Source: Vandiemenella viatica
Lineage: Eukaryota > Arthropoda > Insecta > Orthoptera > Morabidae
Direction: 5' to 3'
Assembly (NCBI GenBank): GCA_031002005.1
Contig: JARYHS010008074.1
Span: forward strand, 346,542,932-346,606,931
DNA: 64,000 bases
The number at the start of each line of letters is the position of its first letter. Positions within the stretch are counted from its first letter, which is position 1. Of this stretch, positions 23,999-36,909 are shown one piece after another. The translations under genes and the position numbers were made by a program. The notes beneath the pieces were generated by a model. The model was not told the origin of the DNA, made no database searches, and saw nothing but the letters and a program-made list of their open reading frames with translations.

Positions 23999-25361
23999 CA
24001 GGGTGTTTGAAAAAGAACTCCCTAGTTTTAATGTGTCATAGAATCTGTAAAAAGTGATATACACTATTCTAGTTTGTGGTGTTTGATTAAGCAACACTCT
24101 AAGTTTTGCCGCCAAGCAGTTGGCAGACCTGCTTGACCTTGAGACGGCGCCAGGGAACAGTTCCCTCAGTTGTGTTCGGGCGTGCAGTGCGGTGCAATGT
24201 TTACTCCACAACAAAAAGCGCAGTGTGTTATTTGGTTAGTGCAAACTGAGTCTGTTATAACAGTCCAACGTAATTTTAGACGTCAGTATGGTGGTGAACC
24301 TCCTACACCAAAAACTATCCGTCAATGGCTAAATTCTTTCAAGGAAACCGGTAATGTTTTAAAAGCGAAATCACCCGGTAGGCCTACAACTTCTGAAGAT
24401 GTTGTTGAACAGATCCGTGTTTCGTGTGTTCGGAGCCCAAAAAAGTCATTGGCCAGACGTAGTCTACAATTAGGTGTTCCTAAAGGTACGCTCTATGATG
24501 TTGTATGTAAAAGATTACATTCGCGTGCCTACAAATAGCAACTGTTACATGAAATAAAACCTACTGATAAAATCAAAAGGCTAGAGTTTGCTATTGACTT
24601 TTTAAGCAGAATTGATGATGATGAAAATTTTTTGAAAAATATTTCTTTTTCTGATGAGGCTACGTTTCATGTAAGGGGGACAGTTAATCGTCATAACTGC
24701 AGAGTTTGGGGGGAAGAGCATCCACATGAAGTTATTCAGCATCAGCGTGACTCTCCCAAAGTTAATGTTTGGTGCGGCTTGATGGTTGATCGTGTGATTG
24801 GTCCTTTCATTTTTGCAGGACGAACAATAAATGGAAACATTTACTACGACATGTTGACAGAGTATGTCTTTCCCCAAATGGAAGATATTGAGGCGGAAAA
24901 AGGGCTTGTGTTTTTCCAACAAGATGGCGCCCCTCCTCATTACAGTAACCATGTGCACGCGGCTCTAGACACTCGCTTTCCGGGAAGGTGGATAGGGAGA
25001 GCTGGCCTAATTGCTTGGCCACCACGAAGCCCGGACTTAACCCCTCTGGACTTTTTCTTTTGGGGACACATAAAAAATGTTGTGTACAGTGAAAAAATCC
25101 GAGACATAAACCATTTACGGGAAAGAATCGTCACGGCGGTTGGGACAGTTACACCTGATATGTTGGTGAATACATGGCGAGAATTTGAATATCGTCTCGA
25201 CGTGAGCAGGGCAACAAATGGATCCCATGTTGAAGTGTACTGATGTTAAACAAAACTCGAAGGTTTTCTCTTTCACTGTATGTACTTGTTGATGTATTTT
25301 TTCATTAATTTACACATTAAATTTATACCTAAAACTAGGGAGTTCTTTTTCAAACACCCTG
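23999..25361 (+). mobile_element. Tc1/mariner DD41D transposon, nearly intact
   Basis: Perfect 32-bp terminal inverted repeats lie at 23999-24030 and 25330-25361 (starting CAGGGTGTTTGAAAAAGAAC), flanked by TA (23997-23998 and 25362-25363). The 1363-bp length is normal for the superfamily. The only visible lesion in the transposase is one TAG. Perfect TIRs and an otherwise open frame indicate a young insertion, much younger than the 2181-3534 copy. Confidence 0.95.
24197..25243 (+). pseudogene. DD41D transposase, single in-frame TAG
   Basis: Start ATG at 24197 (MFTPQQKAQCVIWL). A 348-residue frame runs to a TGA at 25241-25243, broken only by TAG at 24536-24538. Domains: paired-type helix-turn-helix (residues about 1-110, with WLVQTESVITVQRNF and GRPTTSEDVVEQIR), then the catalytic core. 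Catalytic Asp residues are in ISFSDEATF, FFQQDGAPPHY and SPDLTPLDFFFWG, and 41 residues lie between the second and third. The stop replaces a residue in the linker between the DNA-binding and catalytic domains. The protein would cut and paste its own element at TA sites. As written it gives a 113-residue DNA-binding fragment unless the stop is read through. Confidence 0.92.
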
Positions 25362-25363
25362 TA

Positions 25364-26805
25364 TATTTTCATTTTAGTTTCCATTATCATTTTTCTTATC
25401 CATAGAAAGAAATTAAGATTATGGTTTACAGCTTACATGAATTGAGATATCATTGAAAATATTTGTCTTTTATTATTCCCTTTCCCTTCTTGTGAAATCA
25501 TTACATCCAGTCATACTATATGTCACTGTTATTCACAGTTATTTCAGTTATACCGTCATCATTATTTGTCTCTCTTGCTGAATGATATTTTCGTTTCTCT
25601 AAAGTTTATTTATCGTACTATCTCTTTACACATTTCAAGTAAATTTCCCAAATTTATTCTATTAAATTCATCAGATACAAGAATACTAACATGCAGATAA
25701 TTTTTTTAGTAAAAACTTTTACCTCTACTTTGGTTCCTAATTTAGAATTTGCTCCCTTTCTTCCAGGTTTTTTCCAGTCTAAAAGTTTCCTTTGCTCAAA
25801 ATATATATTCAGGAATTTCACTGAAAAACCTTCACACAACTCTGTCCATTGTTCTTCATTATTTTCCAAAGTATTCTCCTCATATTTTCCTATTGTGGAA
25901 ATTTTTACTTTTCTTCCTAAATCAGCAATGAAATCTCATAATAATAATAATGGTATATCTTTCTGTGACTTATTCTTTTAGGAACATTGTCAGATCATTT
26001 TCATGCTCTTCTTCTATAGCAATATCTGAATCTTCTGAGGCCACAAAGGTTGTTGTGGCTATCTGAAGTTTGAGTTTCTTTATTCTTCTAGTTACTTCTT
26101 CCTAATTGATCTAATTAGTGTGTGAACAGATTGATGAGGGTCTTCTATAAAAATGTTATTTCCACCAATTTTTCTTCTGGTCAAGCAAGTGACAGCAACT
26201 TTCTCAATCTGTTTGTAAGGTCTTGTTTAGTAATAACTTGCATGATAATTATTACAGGAAACTGTAGCTTACTTGTCAAAAGCATGAAACTATAGAAGCA
26301 CTCATTAACTGCACAAATATCTGGATTTTTTAATACAAAAACAATTAAAAGGATTGACCATAATAATAACATTTTGCTCACAATATGAAACTAAGAGAGC
26401 CATAGTGTGGCAAGTTACAGTTTAATTCTAGCCTTAAAATGAAGCATCCATCTACAGTCTTCCAATTTTTCATGACATTAGTTGGTGACGTTTACCCTTT
26501 TACTTTAGGAAAGAAAAAAAAACTTCATATTGCTCATAAGTTTAACTTTAAGGTTTCTTGTCCTATATAACATCATGAATTCTGTTTACAAATTTTGGAT
26601 TTATTATGAGCAGAAGGAGAAAAAAGAATCCAAAACAACCTAAGAAACCACTTATTCACACTAAATAACTGCGTTAAGAAATTAAGTTTGCAGTTACTGA
26701 ATGTCTACATGCAAGTTTGAAAAACTGGAAGCCTTGTAGGTACTAGGGTGATAAATAGTTCTATAGTTTATTATTAAAAAATATACATTTATTCCCCAAT
26801 TTCAG
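25364..26805. other. Intron or upstream sequence of synaptotagmin-like gene
   Basis: No gene seen. The end (26791-26805) is a pyrimidine-containing splice acceptor, ATTCCCCAATTTCAG. Confidence 0.5.
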
Positions 26806-27130
26806 ATTACTTGTTCATATCAACAAGATAGAGGACCTGGTATTGAAAGGTGAAAATACTTCATATGAAATTGTTCTGCGACTTACTATCTTACCTCAAG
26901 AGAAACATACTAAAATCTCAAAACATTATAGTGCAAAGAAAATTGTTGACATAGGAGAAGATTTTCAGTTCAGTCTGAAGGATCCTTCAGAAAAGATGTT
27001 AAGAGTATCTGTATTTGATTCCAAGTATACTGGTAAATATAGTGCAATAGGTCATGCACTTCTACCTCTCGAAGATGTTCAAATTGGGAGACCAAGAGAG
27101 TGTGTAATGAAACTCTACAAACAATCACAG
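26806..27130 (+). CDS. Synaptotagmin-like protein, C2A exon
   Basis: The exon is flanked by TTTCAG and GTAAAC. It enters with one base completing a codon and leaves after a full codon. It encodes LLVHINKIEDLVLKGENTSYEIVLRLTILPQ and onward, a C2 domain of the synaptotagmin fold (about 108 residues). Strand-3/4 KISKHYSAKK aligns with the TKVHRKTLNP-type block, and MLRVSVFDSKYTGKYSAIGHALLPL aligns with the loop-3 region. Ca2+-coordinating Asp residues are mostly missing: loop 1 has no D..SDPY and loop 3 keeps only VFD. The domain is therefore inferred to be Ca2+-independent. Synaptotagmins act at membranes in vesicle traffic. The upstream exons (transmembrane segment) were not found. Paralogue not assigned. 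Confidence 0.85.
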
Positions 27131-28439
27131 GTAAACATTTACCAACTATCTAAAACATAGGCATAAATTTAACTTTACTTTATAAGAAGCACACACTTGA
27201 GTAAATATTTTCTATGTTATGTACATTTCTTGTAATTTGTCTATAAAACCATTCTCAGTAAAAAAAAAAAAAAATGTATTTATAAATCTTCATAACATAA
27301 AATCTATGCAATCATTAATGAATTGCTAAAGTAACAGAGCAGGTAGAAAACATTGGATTTTGTAAGGACTTGGTTGAAACTCTGAAAAAAGAAAAATATA
27401 TTATTTCCTTACTACAAATTATTTGTATAATTTGTTAGGTACTGATCAACATGATGCATTAAAATCCCGAAGGAGTATTCTGATATAATTTTTGACGAAA
27501 TGTTATTGAATATGAACTTCATATTGTAAATAGTTTGTGAAGCTTAGAGGGTTCAGCTAACATACTCTCTGAACTTAACAATGACTGGTGCCTCTGATAC
27601 CTATTATACTTATTCCCGCAGTTGCCACACAATTGAAATGTACCTCAAACATGAAAGTTATAAGTAATTAAAGTGCACTATGTACAGTTTAGAGTTCAAT
27701 GAAAAATTATAATCTTGAGAAAAGATCTTTTACTAAAATTTGGTAACAGGATTCAAAGTTCTCAGATAAGGCAATCAGACTAACAATTCCATTTGAAGAT
27801 TACAAGTTCAACACACATGAGAGAAGACAAACTCCCAACCTAGACCCCTTATTAGGAAGAATGCGACACTTTGGCATACTGGAGCACTGACCACGAGGAG
27901 ATATAACTGCACCCACCATGCACAGACCAGCCTTGCGAGAAATGCTTGAAAAGACTGCCCAAAAGTAAGATGGCTGACCTGCTTATATCGAATCATTTGA
28001 CCTTGTGGCCCCAGCTTAAAACTTTAAATTAATATCTAAATAAGTGCTTAGTATTTAGAATTGTAATTAACAGATGTGCCTTTGGGTAGCCTATTCAACC
28101 TGTTTTAACTTAGCTCAGTCTTCATGGAGATTTCTATTGAATTAAACACAAATTTTCTCACATCATCACTCCTTGTGCATTTTTCAGTAATCACTGACCA
28201 TATGTTTTGAAAATCTAATTTATCTTGTCTAAGTCTTTCTAATGAAACCAATATATAATTTTAACTCTCTTAATTTTATCTATCTTTTGAAACTAGTTTG
28301 CTGCCTCTATCTTCTTTATTTGAATTTTTTGTTATTTTAATTATAAATTCTACCTAGGCTTCCTTTAATTAATTAATTTCATGCTCAAAATATACTAGAG
28401 GATGCTGACTACAACATAAATTCAATTACAAGATTTCAT

Positions 28440-29580
28440 TACAGCCAGCCACTTCTGTATATTACTGCCAATGAGAATATCAGAACACAGCTATGAAATT
28501 ATTTAATTGTCATTGCTTCTCAATACATGTGCAAACTTTCAAACAATTTCGAAATCTGGACGTGGATTAAAATTCAGTTGCAAGATTTCATCACATTCAA
28601 CCATTTTACTATTGTTACTGTCAAATTAATTCGAATATCAGCATGTAGCAATGAAATTATTGAATTGTCATCACTTCTCAATACATGTGTATGCAAATTT
28701 TCAAACAATTTGTACATCTGGATGTGGGTTAAAATTTAGTTGCAAAATTCCATCACATTCAACCATTTTTCTATTGGTGCTATCAAAGTGATGAGAATAG
28801 TAACATGAGGCTATGAAATTATTATATTCTAACCAGTTCCTAATATGTGTGTATAATTTCAAACAATTTGGATATTTGGAAGTGGGTGAAATTGAATTGA
28901 TAGAATCCGTTTCTTTCATAATGTTACTATCAAAATGATGAGAATAGCAGGACGTTGTTATAAAATTACTATATTGTCATTGGTTCTTAATATGTGTACG
29001 TAATTTCAGACATTTTGGACATCTGGAAGTGGGTGAAATTTAACTGTTACTGTCAAATTAATGGGAACAGGAAGATACAGCTATGAAATTATTGTATTTT
29101 TACAGGTTCTTAATATGTGTGCACAATTTCAAATCATTTGTATATCTGAAAGGGGGTGAAATTGAATTAACACATTCTGTTACTTTCCTATTATTACTGT
29201 CTAAGTAGTGAGAATAGCAGGACATTGCTATGAGAATATTATATTGTCATTGGTTCTTAATATGTGTGCATAATTTCAAACAATTCAGATATCTGAAAGT
29301 GGGTGAAATTGAATTTACAGATTCCGTTACTTTGCTGTTATTACTGTCAAAGTAATAAAACCAGAAGGACACAGCTTTTCACCCGTTCTTTATATATGTG
29401 CAAATTTTCAAACAACTCAAACAATAGAAAATGGGAGAACATTGAAATAAAATATTCCGTTGCATTTAAAAGGTTTTCTGTTGTTAATGAGAATATCAGG
29501 GCATAGCTATGAAATTATTGTATTGTCACGGGTTCCTAATACATGTACAAAATTTCAAACAATTAAAAAATATGGAAGTG
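28440..29580. repeat. Degenerate tandem repeat, ~125-165-bp units
   Basis: About eight copies of a unit containing 'gctatgaaattatt', 'ttgtcat(t/c)gg(t)tc', 'aatatgtgtg(c/t)a' and 'aatttcaaacaattt'. Anchors lie near 28490, 28648, 28811, 28955, 29079, 29226 and 29506. Spacing varies from about 124 to 163. It is old and decayed. It lies wholly in the shorter synaptotagmin-like intron. Confidence 0.7.
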
Positions 29581-29684
29581 AGTGATTCAGTTGTAAAAAT
29601 TAATGTTTAGTCTCTTTATTTGTCTTTGGAACGTATAATTGTTTTTACTATGATTATGACTCATATTGTATGTAGGTGTATTAA

Positions 29685-29721
29685 CCATGACATGTTTCAC
29701 ATCCCAGAGGTCCTTCCTCAG
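29685..29721 (-). other. Penelope-type hammerhead-like motif (degenerate)
   Basis: On the minus strand CTGAGGAAGG, a short stem region and GTGAAACATGTC follow each other, the arrangement of a hammerhead core (CTGANGA, stem, GAAA). The core is imperfect (CTGAGGA for CTGATGA). It is probably a retroelement scrap. Confidence 0.4.
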
Positions 29722-30329
29722 CAGTGATCCATGAAACAAGATTGATTAATAAAATAAAATTAGTCTCCTGATGCTTAATATGGCATGGACACTTTAACAT
29801 ATTCGGCCAAATTATTGGATAGGGAATTTGAATAATTATGTTTCCGCAAAACTGCAAGAGCCTCCTTTTTCAGTTAAAGCTTATCTTATTAAATGAGAAT
29901 AATTAAATTTGTAATTAATTAATTTTTAATTTTATTCAATAGTAATTACACTAGAGAATGACTTGGTAGCAATTTCTCTTTTTGCCTATTTTCGAAACTT
30001 GATGATAATGCTCATCTATCACCTTCCATGTACCACCCCAATCCTGCTACACTAAAGCCTCATCAAATGGCTTATATATTCCCAGAAATCTTTATACCCT
30101 GCCTCCCATCTCCCAACTCACCTACCTTATCACATCAGCCATTTATTGCATTCTTGGTCGTTTTCAGATACATATCAAGCTGCTCTCATTTGAATACTTC
30201 TTAATAAGTGCATATTAATTTACATTAAGGGCATGTACTGAACTAATAAAGTATTAATTCCTTATGTCACTTCATGTACTAGCTATACACTTAATTAAAT
30301 AACAAATTAATAATATCTTTACATTTCAG

Positions 30330-30459
30330 TCACTGGCAAATCCTGGAATACTTTCAGTTACTCTTTCTTTCCAAAGTAATGAAAATCGGCTTAAAATTCA
30401 TGTTCAGCAAGGAAAAAACATCAGTGTATCTCATCTAACAAAAAGCAACAAAACACCAG
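30330..30459 (+). CDS. Synaptotagmin-like protein, linker/C2B start exon
   Basis: Acceptor ACATTTCAG, donor GTACTG. It opens in phase 0, matching the previous exon, and ends with one extra base. It encodes SLANPGILSVTLSFQ, then NENRLKIHVQQGKNISVSHL and ends SNKTP. This corresponds to the inter-C2 linker and first strands of C2B (G.L..SL.Y....L.V.V..A..L). The Ca2+ loop 1 acidic residues are absent here too. Confidence 0.85.
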
Positions 30460-31619
30460 GTACTGTATTAGAGTTAATAGAGTTCTGATCATGGTAACAT
30501 ATGCTGCTTTTTAAACAATTTTGAATTGAAAATACTTCTTCTTTTGCTATGAGGGAAACATATACTACATTGCCACATTATTCTGTTTGTGTCATTTATT
30601 TGTACTATAGAACCTTCATCATAAATATCATACATTCTTTACATCATTTGCATGAGAGGAAAAAAAATTTTAGAGTTAATAAAAATGCAAGAGAAATACA
30701 GTATCAATTTTATGAATGGCCCACAATATCCAGATGAAATACAGTATATCTGAAAAAATTTAATACATTTATATATCACAATTAGTTTAACTACGGTACA
30801 TAGCATATCTCATCAATAAATGTGCACAAACTGTTTTGAGGGGGCAAATAGTGTTAATAATTAATCTCTTTTAAAGGCTCTAGTGAAACCTCTCTAGTTT
30901 CTTACCACATTGATTCTATAAATGTAAGCAATAGGTTTCATAGTTTCTTACTGTTTAATATCTAATAAATTTTGTTGTTATAAGATACCATTCTCTTAAA
31001 AGTATATAAATTAGGAGCAATTCTCTTATAATTTACTGTAGTATTAGGTTTAAGTTCCTGACTTTTTTCTTCCCTCTTTGAGTAAGTACATAACACTACT
31101 GAAACCTAGGACAAAGTAAAATTTGAAATATATAACATGTCTAAAAATCTGTGATTACAAGTTTACAGTTTACTAATCTAATATAATTGTAGCAGATATC
31201 CTTGTAGTTGGTTGGTTTAAATATCCACTGATGATAAATAGGAATATTCTGCATGCTCTAACTGTGCCAGTGCTGAAGACCACAACATTGCTCGGAAGTT
31301 TCTCTAGTCATGTAATGAACTAATTATGACAGAGGCAATACCATTGATGCTAATCAAATTTTTCCATTTATGCAGCACATTCATAGTGTTTCCCTATTGA
31401 ATGTCTTGACTCCAAAGAACTGACATACTTGATTCATTCTGCCTCACTTGATGCCCTTTTATAATATATTTTTGTTGTTCATCTGTGAATTTTTCCTCAG
31501 TCTATTCGTTCTCTTCCATTCTGAAACTAAATATGCTTCTCATTCCTCATCTGTTTCATTTTTAACTGTTCTTTCTGTTTCCTTCTTACAATTTTTAATT
31601 TAATTTATTTCAATTTAAT

Positions 31620-33100
31620 TGTGACGGAGCACACCCTCCGGTAACAATTTCCCTACACACCCATTATCTCCTTTCCTTTTCAAACCTACTTTTGCCCTCT
31701 ACTAATTTGAACTTGTTTTTCAGTGTTTTTTTTTTTTTTGTAAATTTTTCATCATTTCTCTTGGTATTTCCACAAGAAAGAAAATCTTCACACACCCTTA
31801 TGCATGAAATTGAGTACCTGCTTGTGGTCATGGTTATCTTTTCCCTTCCAAGCACCTCTCTTAATTCTCCCACCAATATCTTTTCATGCATAACCATTGT
31901 ACATCTTGTTCACTACCATAACTCTCTTTGCCCTCCTTCTGTCTTGCAATAAATCCAATTCCAGCTCTTTTATCATATTAGTTACTAATTGTGTTCTATG
32001 GAAATTTTAAAAGGCAAATCTAGCAGCCCTTCTTTACACCCTCTCCAACTCCTATATTTGATACCCAAAATGTATGTCCCATACTACACCACTATATTCA
32101 AGCAATGGTCTGACCAAAGTTTTGTATCCCACTTCCCTTACTTGTCTGATATATCCTCTCATCACTCTTTCTAACAAGTGAAGGATTTTGAATCATTTTC
32201 CTACTTCTTGCCTAATGTGTCCTGCCCATTGAGTTTGTTACCAAATGTTATGTCATGGTATTTACATTTACAGTCTTCAACAAGCAGTTCCTTCCCCACT
32301 TACAAACATAATCAACATTTAGCTTTTTATCTGTACACCTAATAAGCTGACTCTTGTTTACATTTATCTTTATCCCATGTTGACTCGCCCAGCTAGATAT
32401 CCTTTCCAGATCACCCAAAAGCTGTTTACAGTCTTCTATCAATTTGATCATACTATATAACACTATGCCATCTGCAAACAGTCTAAATTCTGAAAGTAAT
32501 CCATCAACAAAATTATTTATTAGAATAACAATTAGCAGTGGTCCCAATACACTACCCTTTGGAACTCCCATGTTCACTTCCATTTCTTTTGATACTGCAT
32601 TTCCTACCCTAACATTTTTTCTACCTTTCAAGAATTCTTCTACGCAGCAAATGAGCTTTTCATCAACTCCAATAGTTTTTACCTTCATTACACTATATTA
32701 TGGCTCACTCTGTCAAAAGCCTTTGAAAGATTTGACCTCCCTTGTCCATTTCATATGAAATATCTTGCATATAGCCTGCTAATTGAGATTTGCATGAATA
32801 TCCTTACCTAAAGCTATGTTGCTGACAAGAAAACCACTTACACACCTCACAGACATGTCTGATTTGGTTGCATATTGATCGCTCCATTACTTTGCCTACC
32901 ACTAACGTTAAATTGATTGGCCTGCAGTTTTCAACCCTATTTATGGTCTGGTACTACTATTGCACTTTGCCAGTCATCTGAAAAACCAAGTACACAATTT
33001 TAATAACATTTTAAGATAAGGTAACATCCTGGTATCTTTAAAAAATCTGGAGCAACAGCTTCTTTATGCTCTTTTAGTTCCTACATGATATCTTCATATT
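31620..33100 (-). pseudogene. LINE reverse transcriptase 3' half
   Basis: Minus-strand frame 32688-32248 reads GVPKGSVLGPLLIVILIN, then FRLFADGIVLYS (catalytic FADD altered to FADG) and KINVNKSQLIRC. The downstream thumb (32110-31880) is broken, with ELERVQRRAARFV-like and RRRVKRVM-like pieces. It ends in the LPKKT-type 3' tail near 31700, which recurs at 58260-58790 (-), 42600-42830 (+) and 56860-57110 (+). The altered catalytic Asp and many stops make it dead. Confidence 0.78.
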
Positions 33101-34889
33101 GAATTTCAATTTCAGTTTTTTAGTCAGCTTATTTTTAATTGTACAGATAAGCACATTCTCCAATTTAATCCCTACCATACCTGAATCATAGTTCCTAATG
33201 GTCTGTTTAAATCAGTTACTTAATAATTTTGCTGTCATGAACAAAATGCATACCGGAGCTAGGATATAAACTTTGTCTGAGCTTTGACTGTAAATGTTGC
33301 CTTTGGAGTAGATTGTTACTGCTGTCTATGAGTCACCATCCAGTTATTAACCTTAACTAGCAAAGGTAGGTGATGTAAAACAAAATCCACTGTAGCCTGA
33401 AAATAAATTTGAAATTCACTATATTCTTCAGAAAAATTTACAAAATTCTTGAACAATCTAATGGTATCAGTACTTCTTTTTGAAACTAATGATTGCAAGT
33501 TCAATAAGTAAATCAAGACAAGGTCAACTTTCAAAGCCCCATAACTGAAACTATCTAAGAGTGAAGCGACTTTAGCAGACACTTTCAAAAATTTCAAAGT
33601 GTCTGCCTAAACTTAAACACTAACCACTACATATTGCGCCAAAACACTGACAAGCCTTGCATGGCTTCCACCTCAAACTTTCACAACAGACTGACTGTCT
33701 ACCCTCCCCCCTGGAGGATCCTTTATAGCCAAGGCCTGGGAAACACAATGCTACCAAGTTTCCCACAAAATCACCGGATCTTTCTGGAATAATTTATTCC
33801 CAATCGACTTGAAAATTTTACAGCATGTAGGCCATTTTCTAAATGTCAAAATTGATTCTGGTGCAAGTTTTTGTATCTTCAATATTTTAGCCATAAAAAA
33901 TTATTTTTGTGGTGGACTTTCTCCCACATTCGCGTCTCCCATGTTCACGTCTCTCAAGTATCGAGCTGAAACTGGTTTTAAAATGATCTGATAAATTATC
34001 TCTATCTTCTGATATATAGATCTGCCCCGTTACAAATTTCTAACTTAGTGTAATGGAAAATGTTGAATTTAGAATATTGATATCTCCAGAAATATTAAAA
34101 TAACCCAGCTGAAATGTGCTTTAAATGATTCTACATCAAATTTCCTGTAGAAGGTCATGATACTATCCTACTACAGTAATACTTTAATAGTTTTCTTATT
34201 TTGTGTGGAATTTTGTCTTTTTCCTTGGCGATCTAGTTTAATCACGTCTTGCACCTGGAAGTATCAATTTCTGAGTATTTATCATTTATTTACTTTTTTC
34301 GATTCAAGTCAAACTACTGCATTTATTTAAAATAACAATTAGTGAACATTGCTCAGGAAAAATTGCTCTTTCATTTGATTACAGTCCCCCTTCTGTGAAT
34401 TTAGTCTATATTAACCATGTTTATGACAAAATCATAATTTTCCTATAAAAACAATATTTAGATTTTATCTATCCTTCTCAAACTTTTAGATAAGGTATAA
34501 TAAAATTTTACACATCTTTTGAGATATGAACTTTTGTCTTATCTTTAAAACTGTGGCTTCAGGAATTTTTGATCGTGTTTTATGACTTACAAAAGGTGTG
34601 CTCAATTCAGTTTTCAAAACCTGGTATCTCCTCAGTGCAAATTTCTACCTATGAATCATCTTACTTGCTTTTGTTCCTTATGCCCTAAAGTAACTCTGAA
34701 AATGAACGCAATGTTTTCTAAGCTGAAATAAGCAGAACGCTATATAGCTGCAATGTTTACTTTACATTACAACTTCATACAACTGTTTACTGTTACTTAA
34801 CCCTTAAAACTTGTAAGAAAATGAACTTAAACATAATTGCAATAGAATTGCTGTTAGCTCAACATTCTCTAAACAAATTTTGTTAATTA
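33101..34889. other. No recognisable gene
   Basis: The direct repeat 'tttcaaa(a)atttcaaagtgtctgcc' near 33585 is minor. Otherwise nothing is supported. It may be an insertion separating two parts of one LINE. Confidence 0.35.
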
Positions 34890-35600
34890 AATGACAAAAT
34901 TTAGGTTATATTACACTGCCTTGGTCAAATCCTCAGTTGCTTCTTCTCCATCCCTATCTATAATCAACACCCTCTCTTCCTCCCAGATTTCTAATACAGT
35001 GATAGAAATTTCTAGATGCATCAGTCAGTTGTCCCCCTGCACCAATAATATTCTTAGTAAACCCATCTTTGGCCACATTCTTTGCTAATATTAATTCCTT
35101 GTTTAGTTGTTTCAAGTATTACCTATTACTCATAAGTTCTGTACTTATCTTCAATTTCTGTTTTGGAATTAATATTTCTTTACCCTTTTTTACTATCCCC
35201 CCTGAATTCTTCCCACTTTACTAGTGTCATCCTTCCATTTGCTGAAACTATCCCTGAAATACCTTTTTAGTTCTGAAATTTGTGTTTTTTTTAATATAAT
35301 TGTACCTATTCCCCTCTTCAATTCTGGCCATTTGTTCACTAAATTCTCCAATATCCATCAGTACTGCTTCATGCTCACTTATTCCTTTTGTTACTTGACT
35401 CCCCACAAGGTTATCATCAGGCTTTATTAGGAAGACACTCAACATGTTTAATCCCTACTGTTCCACTTGTGTATACCCTCCTTCACTTAATAAGGTATTT
35501 GTGACTCTCTGTTCACCTCAGGCTAAATGCCCTGCCCTTTTACATTTTGGCATCATGTTAAAAGTTAATATTACTTAACACTATAAAATTCCACTCAACA
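34890..35600 (-). pseudogene. LINE endonuclease C-terminus and linker
   Basis: Minus-strand frame 35445-35248 has SVFLIKPDDNLVGSQV then GISEHEAVLMDI, the conserved GI(S)DH block near the end of LINE AP-endonucleases. Further on (35200-34900) KKGKEILIPKQKLK-like and NRYLKQLNKELILAKN-like pieces fit the EN-RT linker. It is probably the same element as the RT at 31.6-33.1 kb, split by an insertion. Confidence 0.6.
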
Positions 35601-35864
35601 CTTTCTTTTTAACTGTAATCAAATCACTTATGCATGTAAAGATTTTCCTGAAATTTATTCACTTTTCCTTGATCCAATCTAATTAATTTACAAATTATAT
35701 TGACACATGCACTTCACACTGTCTATATCCCCTTTGACTACCATTTTTGTTTTCTTAAAAATTAAAACAAATTCCCTCATATACATGTTTGGTAGGCATT
35801 GTAAAAGTAGTTCCTGCATGGTGATGTTCATATTAGGTGATTAGGTGGGGGGGGGGCAATTTTG

Positions 35865-36880
35865 GGGGCTGGGACATATATGTCCCACTGGTATTACTAT
35901 TTGGGACAAATATGTCCCAGTGGTATTCTAACCATGAAATGAAAAAAAAAAAAAAAAAAAAGTCTAGAAAATTTTTATTGTGGCAAAATTTACATAAAGT
36001 GTATTTATGAAAAAGTTACAATGAAGTTATTTGTGATATGGTGTGAAACATTGTTTGCAGAATGGTAATTGACACAGTTTTTGTCCTTTTTTCGATTTTC
36101 TTCTGCACGCATCATGTACATCTTCTCCTTGTATTACCTTCGATGGGCAAGCGTTGAATTAGAAGTTTCCTGTGTATGTACCTTGTTCTTAGTGTTGGCA
36201 ACAGACTGATCATTTTCAAGTGAACTTTCTGAAGAATTTCCACCTTCACACTCATCAGAGTTGTCCTGATTGGGCTGGTATTCTTCGTTTGATGGATCCT
36301 CCTAGTCAGATTCCTCCAATATCCGCTGCAATTCTGTGTCCGAGAGTTTTCTTTTATTGCTCATTTCAAGGAGCCAAAAATATGTAAAAAACCATGGAAG
36401 AGTCAGTTTTATTGTGGTTGTAAAAGTACATGAAACGACCATGGGAAAACTAATTTGAGGATGAAGTAAATCTTCAGTCCAGTACCGGTGGGACATATAT
36501 ATCCCATCAGCGAATATTGATGAAATTATTATGTAATATTATAATATACTTACCTGGTTCTGATAGGATGAAAATAATGCACTTGGAGGCGAATAATTGA
36601 CAATTATTTTACAAAAAAACACGTAATAAACACAGAACCATGTCTCTGCAGGACCGCTGGAAAACAACTGGCTGGAAACAATTGTTGTACTTCTCAATAC
36701 AACATAACTGATGCCATGTGAGAACAGAATTTGGAACTAAATGTTTCATGCTCACTTCTATAATAGTGGGAGAGCATCCTATAACTTTCAGAATCGCTAT
36801 TGTCCCAGTCGTTCCTGAATACCATTTCATGGAACACATATGTCCCGTTGGTAGTCAAAGGGATATATACCCTTCAAAAC
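35865..36880 (-). mobile_element. piggyBac-like relic with palindromic repeats
   Basis: Copies of a palindrome close to GGGACATATATGTCCC lie at 35871-35886 (perfect), 35903-35918, 36490-36505, 36831-36846 and 36860-36872 (shortened). Between them a minus-strand frame begins at ATG 36364 with MSNKRKLSDTELQRILEESD, then TAG, then an acidic stretch (EDPSNEEYQPNQDNSDE) to about 36135. An acidic N-terminus of this type is usual in piggyBac/PGBD transposases. No catalytic core remains and no TTAA-flanked ends were pinned down. The assignment is therefore tentative, and two adjacent copies are possible. Confidence 0.4.
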
Positions 36881-36909
36881 TAATGTATCCCCACCACTAC
36901 AGGATAATA

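Larger units (their letters stand above)
27131..30329 (+). other. Intron (3.2 kb) of synaptotagmin-like gene
   Basis: GT at 27131 and AG at 30328-30329. It contains a degenerate tandem repeat (28440-29580) and a Penelope-type motif (29685-29721). Confidence 0.8.
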
